Below are positions 12,327 to 14,459 of a DNA stretch of 14,459 nt, piece by piece (positions within the stretch are counted from its first letter, which is position 1; each line of letters opens with the position of its first letter). The stretch covers positions 13,127-27,585 of the forward strand of contig NZAF01000056.1 of assembly GCA_002686115.1 (NCBI GenBank), given 5' to 3'. This DNA is from Halobacteriovorax sp. (GTDB taxonomy: Bacteria > Bdellovibrionota > Bacteriovoracia > Bacteriovoracales > Bacteriovoracaceae). A program made the position numbers and the translations under genes. The notes beneath the pieces were generated by a model. That model saw only the letters and a program-made list of their open reading frames with translations. It did not search any database and was not told where the DNA came from.

Positions 12327-14459
12327 ATGAATAAAAATAAATTTAGCATATCACATTTTTTTAAGAACAACCTGGGGGTTACCCTTGTTGAAATAATGGT
12401 TGCTACTGGACTCCTGGGAATTGTAGGTCTCGGTGTGGCCAATCTTTCTAAAGTTGGTGGACAACAAAATAAGGCCTTTCGTCAAAATAATGTTGTGGAA
12501 ACAGCAATTGGAAGAATTAACAGAGTTCTTTCTAGAGCAGATACTTGTAGTGCTCTAGGGGCAGACATCACTCTTGCTGAAGTTCAAGGGCTCGCAGCGC
12601 CTGTTCTTGAGGCCGGAGTGACAATTGTAAATGTGCAAATGATCAGAGTACCAGCTAATCCTGTAGCCGATCTTGCTTTAGGAGAAGGGGAAAGTGGTAC
12701 TGTTCAAATTCAACTCTTAGTTACTTTTAATAAAGCAAATGGAAATAATAATAGAACAGTAAATAGAATTGCTTATGCTAGACATATCTATGAAAATCCA
12801 AATGGTCCAGGAGTAACACAATATACAAGATGTGCAAACTATGAAGCAGATAGTTCTCGTGCAGCTTTTGAGGCAAATTGTCGAACGATAGGTGGAACCG
12901 TAAGAGTTACTCAACCAGGAGTTCTAGTGGATCCTTGGGTTCAACAACCTGCCCCTCCAGCTCCTGCAATTGCTCCTACAAGTGCAAACCCAAAAAATTA
13001 TTGGTGTGACTTTTCAACAATTGATGACACAAAATATTTCACTGACAAAGTAAGAAAAGAAATTTGTGAGGTTCTTTTTGGAAATGTGAATTCATATGAT
13101 GCGGCAGTTGGAGTGAAAAGATGTCGCGATATGCTTGTCGATGGAACGATGACTGGTGCAAACCTAGACCCAACAAGAATTGGTCTTAGTAACGGTGCCG
13201 GTGGTTATAATTTTAGAACAACTTTTGATCAAAATGCCTGCGCAGATCTCACAGATCCTAATGCTTTTATCACAGGTGTGAATGTTGACGGTACAGTTGA
13301 CTGTGCAACGATTGACTGGTGTGTTCAGGGAACTTCTGGCTGTGGTGCTTGGGCAATGTCTGGAAGTAGTATTAATCACTGTACCACTAATTGTGGTTGT
13401 GCCAATGAGACTCAAGCAGATGCGACTGAAAATGATTTTGGCGATCATGATGGTGATGGTGGAGTAAATACATGTCGTCCTGAGTTTTGTGATGGTGCTA
13501 GTTGTGGACCAACATTGCCTCCAGGGTGTGCTGCTTCAAGAACAGAGAGACTTGGTGAAGGTCAGTATGATGAGAGCGGCTCTGACTTTTTAACTTATAA
13601 GTGTTACGGCCTAGACTGTGACTTTAAAGATTACTTTGCTTTTACTTTAGGTGATCCTGCTACAGATAATACGTATGATAATGTTTTATCGGTTGGCCTA
13701 TTTGAAACGCCAGATTTAACTGCTGCTAACCAAGTAACATCTTGTGGAACACCAGTTCTAACTGCATCAAGAACCGCAGGTGTTTGTGCTATTTTTGAGC
13801 CCTATGTTTTTACTCAAGTCGCTAATTTTGCAGCAGGAAACGATACTGTTCCAGATAGTAATGGTCTAAGTTTTGCTAATTTAAATGATACCGGTAGCAG
13901 TGATCCATTTATAAGTGACGGTGGAATTAGAATTTATGGAACAGCAGCTGACTTATGTAATGGTGGTGCTGGACGATGTAGGAGTGGTGGACCTGGACCT
14001 TCTGGACAGGGAACTTCTGCTTCTGCAGGTAATTGTTGTTCACTAGAATTTGATACACAACCAGGTTCGGGTGATCAATGTGGTAATCCTATGCAAGATG
14101 ATTGTGGAAATGTGGACCTACCAGGTGATCCAACAGTTTCAAGGTGGAGTACTCAATGTGTCGGAAATGATCCAGCTGGAAATCCTCAATTCTGTGAATT
14201 TAACGGCGTTGATGTATCAAACTCAAATGATTGGTCGACAGTAAATCCATCAAGTAGTTCAACATGTTGTAATCAAGAATATAATTGTGGCGATAATAAT
14301 ATCCCTGCTCTTAGTTCTTGTCGTTCTGCGGGCTCGACATTTACTTATTGCGCTCCAGGAACTGGAACATGTTCAAGAGATCATCAAGATGGGCAATGTT
14401 GTTTGCCTTCATATTCATGTGCAGAAAGTCCTGCAGCAGAATGTCTAAATTATGGCTCG
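12327..14459 (+). CDS. Giant prepilin-type protein with cysteine-rich ectodomain (3' end beyond window)
   Basis: An open frame of 711 codons reaches the window edge. It has a textbook class III prepilin site: a 17-residue leader ending in Gly17, then VTLVEIMVATGLLGIVGLG with Glu at mature position 5. It would be processed by a PilD-type peptidase and inserted in the inner membrane. The pilin helix runs to about 72 and ends in ADTC (Cys74), much like the preceding protein. From about 169 the chain is cysteine-rich, with C-x2-I-G-G at 185, a Pro/Ala linker near 205-218, an EF-hand-like loop DHDGDGG (373-379) that could bind calcium, and CC pairs at 570, 647 and 691. AAGAAG lies 6 bases before the ATG. 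Co-transcribed with the upstream gene. Far larger than normal pilins; an adhesin or tip role is inference. Confidence 0.85.
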   Translation, partial: MNKNKFSISHFFKNNLGVTLVEIMVATGLLGIVGLGVANLSKVGGQQNKAFRQNNVVETAIGRINRVLSRADTCSALGADITLAEVQGLAAPVLEAGVTIVNVQMIRVPANPVADLALGEGESGTVQIQLLVTFNKANGNNNRTVNRIAYARHIYENPNGPGVTQYTRCANYEADSSRAAFEANCRTIGGTVRVTQPGVLVDPWVQQPAPPAPAIAPTSANPKNYWCDFSTIDDTKYFTDKVRKEICEVLFGNVNSYDAAVGVKRCRDMLVDGTMTGANLDPTRIGLSNGAGGYNFRTTFDQNACADLTDPNAFITGVNVDGTVDCATIDWCVQGTSGCGAWAMSGSSINHCTTNCGCANETQADATENDFGDHDGDGGVNTCRPEFCDGASCGPTLPPGCAASRTERLGEGQYDESGSDFLTYKCYGLDCDFKDYFAFTLGDPATDNTYDNVLSVGLFETPDLTAANQVTSCGTPVLTASRTAGVCAIFEPYVFTQVANFAAGNDTVPDSNGLSFANLNDTGSSDPFISDGGIRIYGTAADLCNGGAGRCRSGGPGPSGQGTSASAGNCCSLEFDTQPGSGDQCGNPMQDDCGNVDLPGDPTVSRWSTQCVGNDPAGNPQFCEFNGVDVSNSNDWSTVNPSSSSTCCNQEYNCGDNNIPALSSCRSAGSTFTYCAPGTGTCSRDHQDGQCCLPSYSCAESPAAECLNYGS

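Noticed and set aside
13164..13448. Minus-strand open frame of 94 codons inside the second giant gene
   Set aside because: Ser/Thr/Ile/Cys-rich antisense shadow of a confident coding region, with no supporting signals.

Overview
The window is AT-rich, single-copy, tightly packed bacterial DNA with AGGAG-type ribosome binding sites and U-tract terminators. The gene mix is Gram-negative: an outer-membrane phospholipase A, glutathione-dependent formaldehyde detoxification and type IV pilin-like proteins. With the codon use and the cysteine-rich oversized pilin-like proteins, this suggests the Bdellovibrionota, most likely a low-GC relative of Halobacteriovorax/Bacteriovorax. That placement is inference; no rRNA or other phylogenetic marker is present.

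Left part (1-3416). The minus strand holds the N-terminal 237 codons of quinolinate synthase (nadA), cut by the window edge, and a small single-domain rhodanese. Diverging from the rhodanese is a two-gene frmA-frmB operon (S-(hydroxymethyl)glutathione dehydrogenase and S-formylglutathione hydrolase) with a good sigma70-like promoter. It ends in a terminator whose loop contains the frmB stop codon.

Middle (3417-9109). A pldA-like outer-membrane phospholipase A carries Asp where E. coli has the catalytic Asn. A parA-parB pair follows, far from any visible origin marker; two tandem TTGATCAA palindromes precede parA and a hairpin lies between the two genes. Next come an exported protein of unknown function, an NAD(P)-dependent glutamate dehydrogenase (Glu/Leu/Phe/Val family), and a small cysteine-rich protein. 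The likely signal peptide of that small protein is encoded upstream of its first ordinary start codon, across the dehydrogenase terminator.

Right part (9110-14459). After an AT-rich leader with an 8-bp inverted repeat come two adjacent genes for very large pilin-like proteins. The first (984 residues) has a PilX/GspK-like hydrophobic N-terminus without the usual Glu5, then a long cysteine-rich ectodomain with sushi-like four-cysteine modules. The second (at least 711 residues, running off the window) has a true class III prepilin site (G17/V18, Glu at +5), then a cysteine-rich ectodomain with a DxDxDG loop and three CC motifs. The two share a helix-then-cysteine N-terminal layout and a C-x2-[IL]-G-G motif, so they probably work together at a pilus tip or in a pseudopilus-like surface apparatus. 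This pair is the most unusual content of the window.

No tRNA, rRNA, CRISPR array, insertion sequence or phage gene was recognised.
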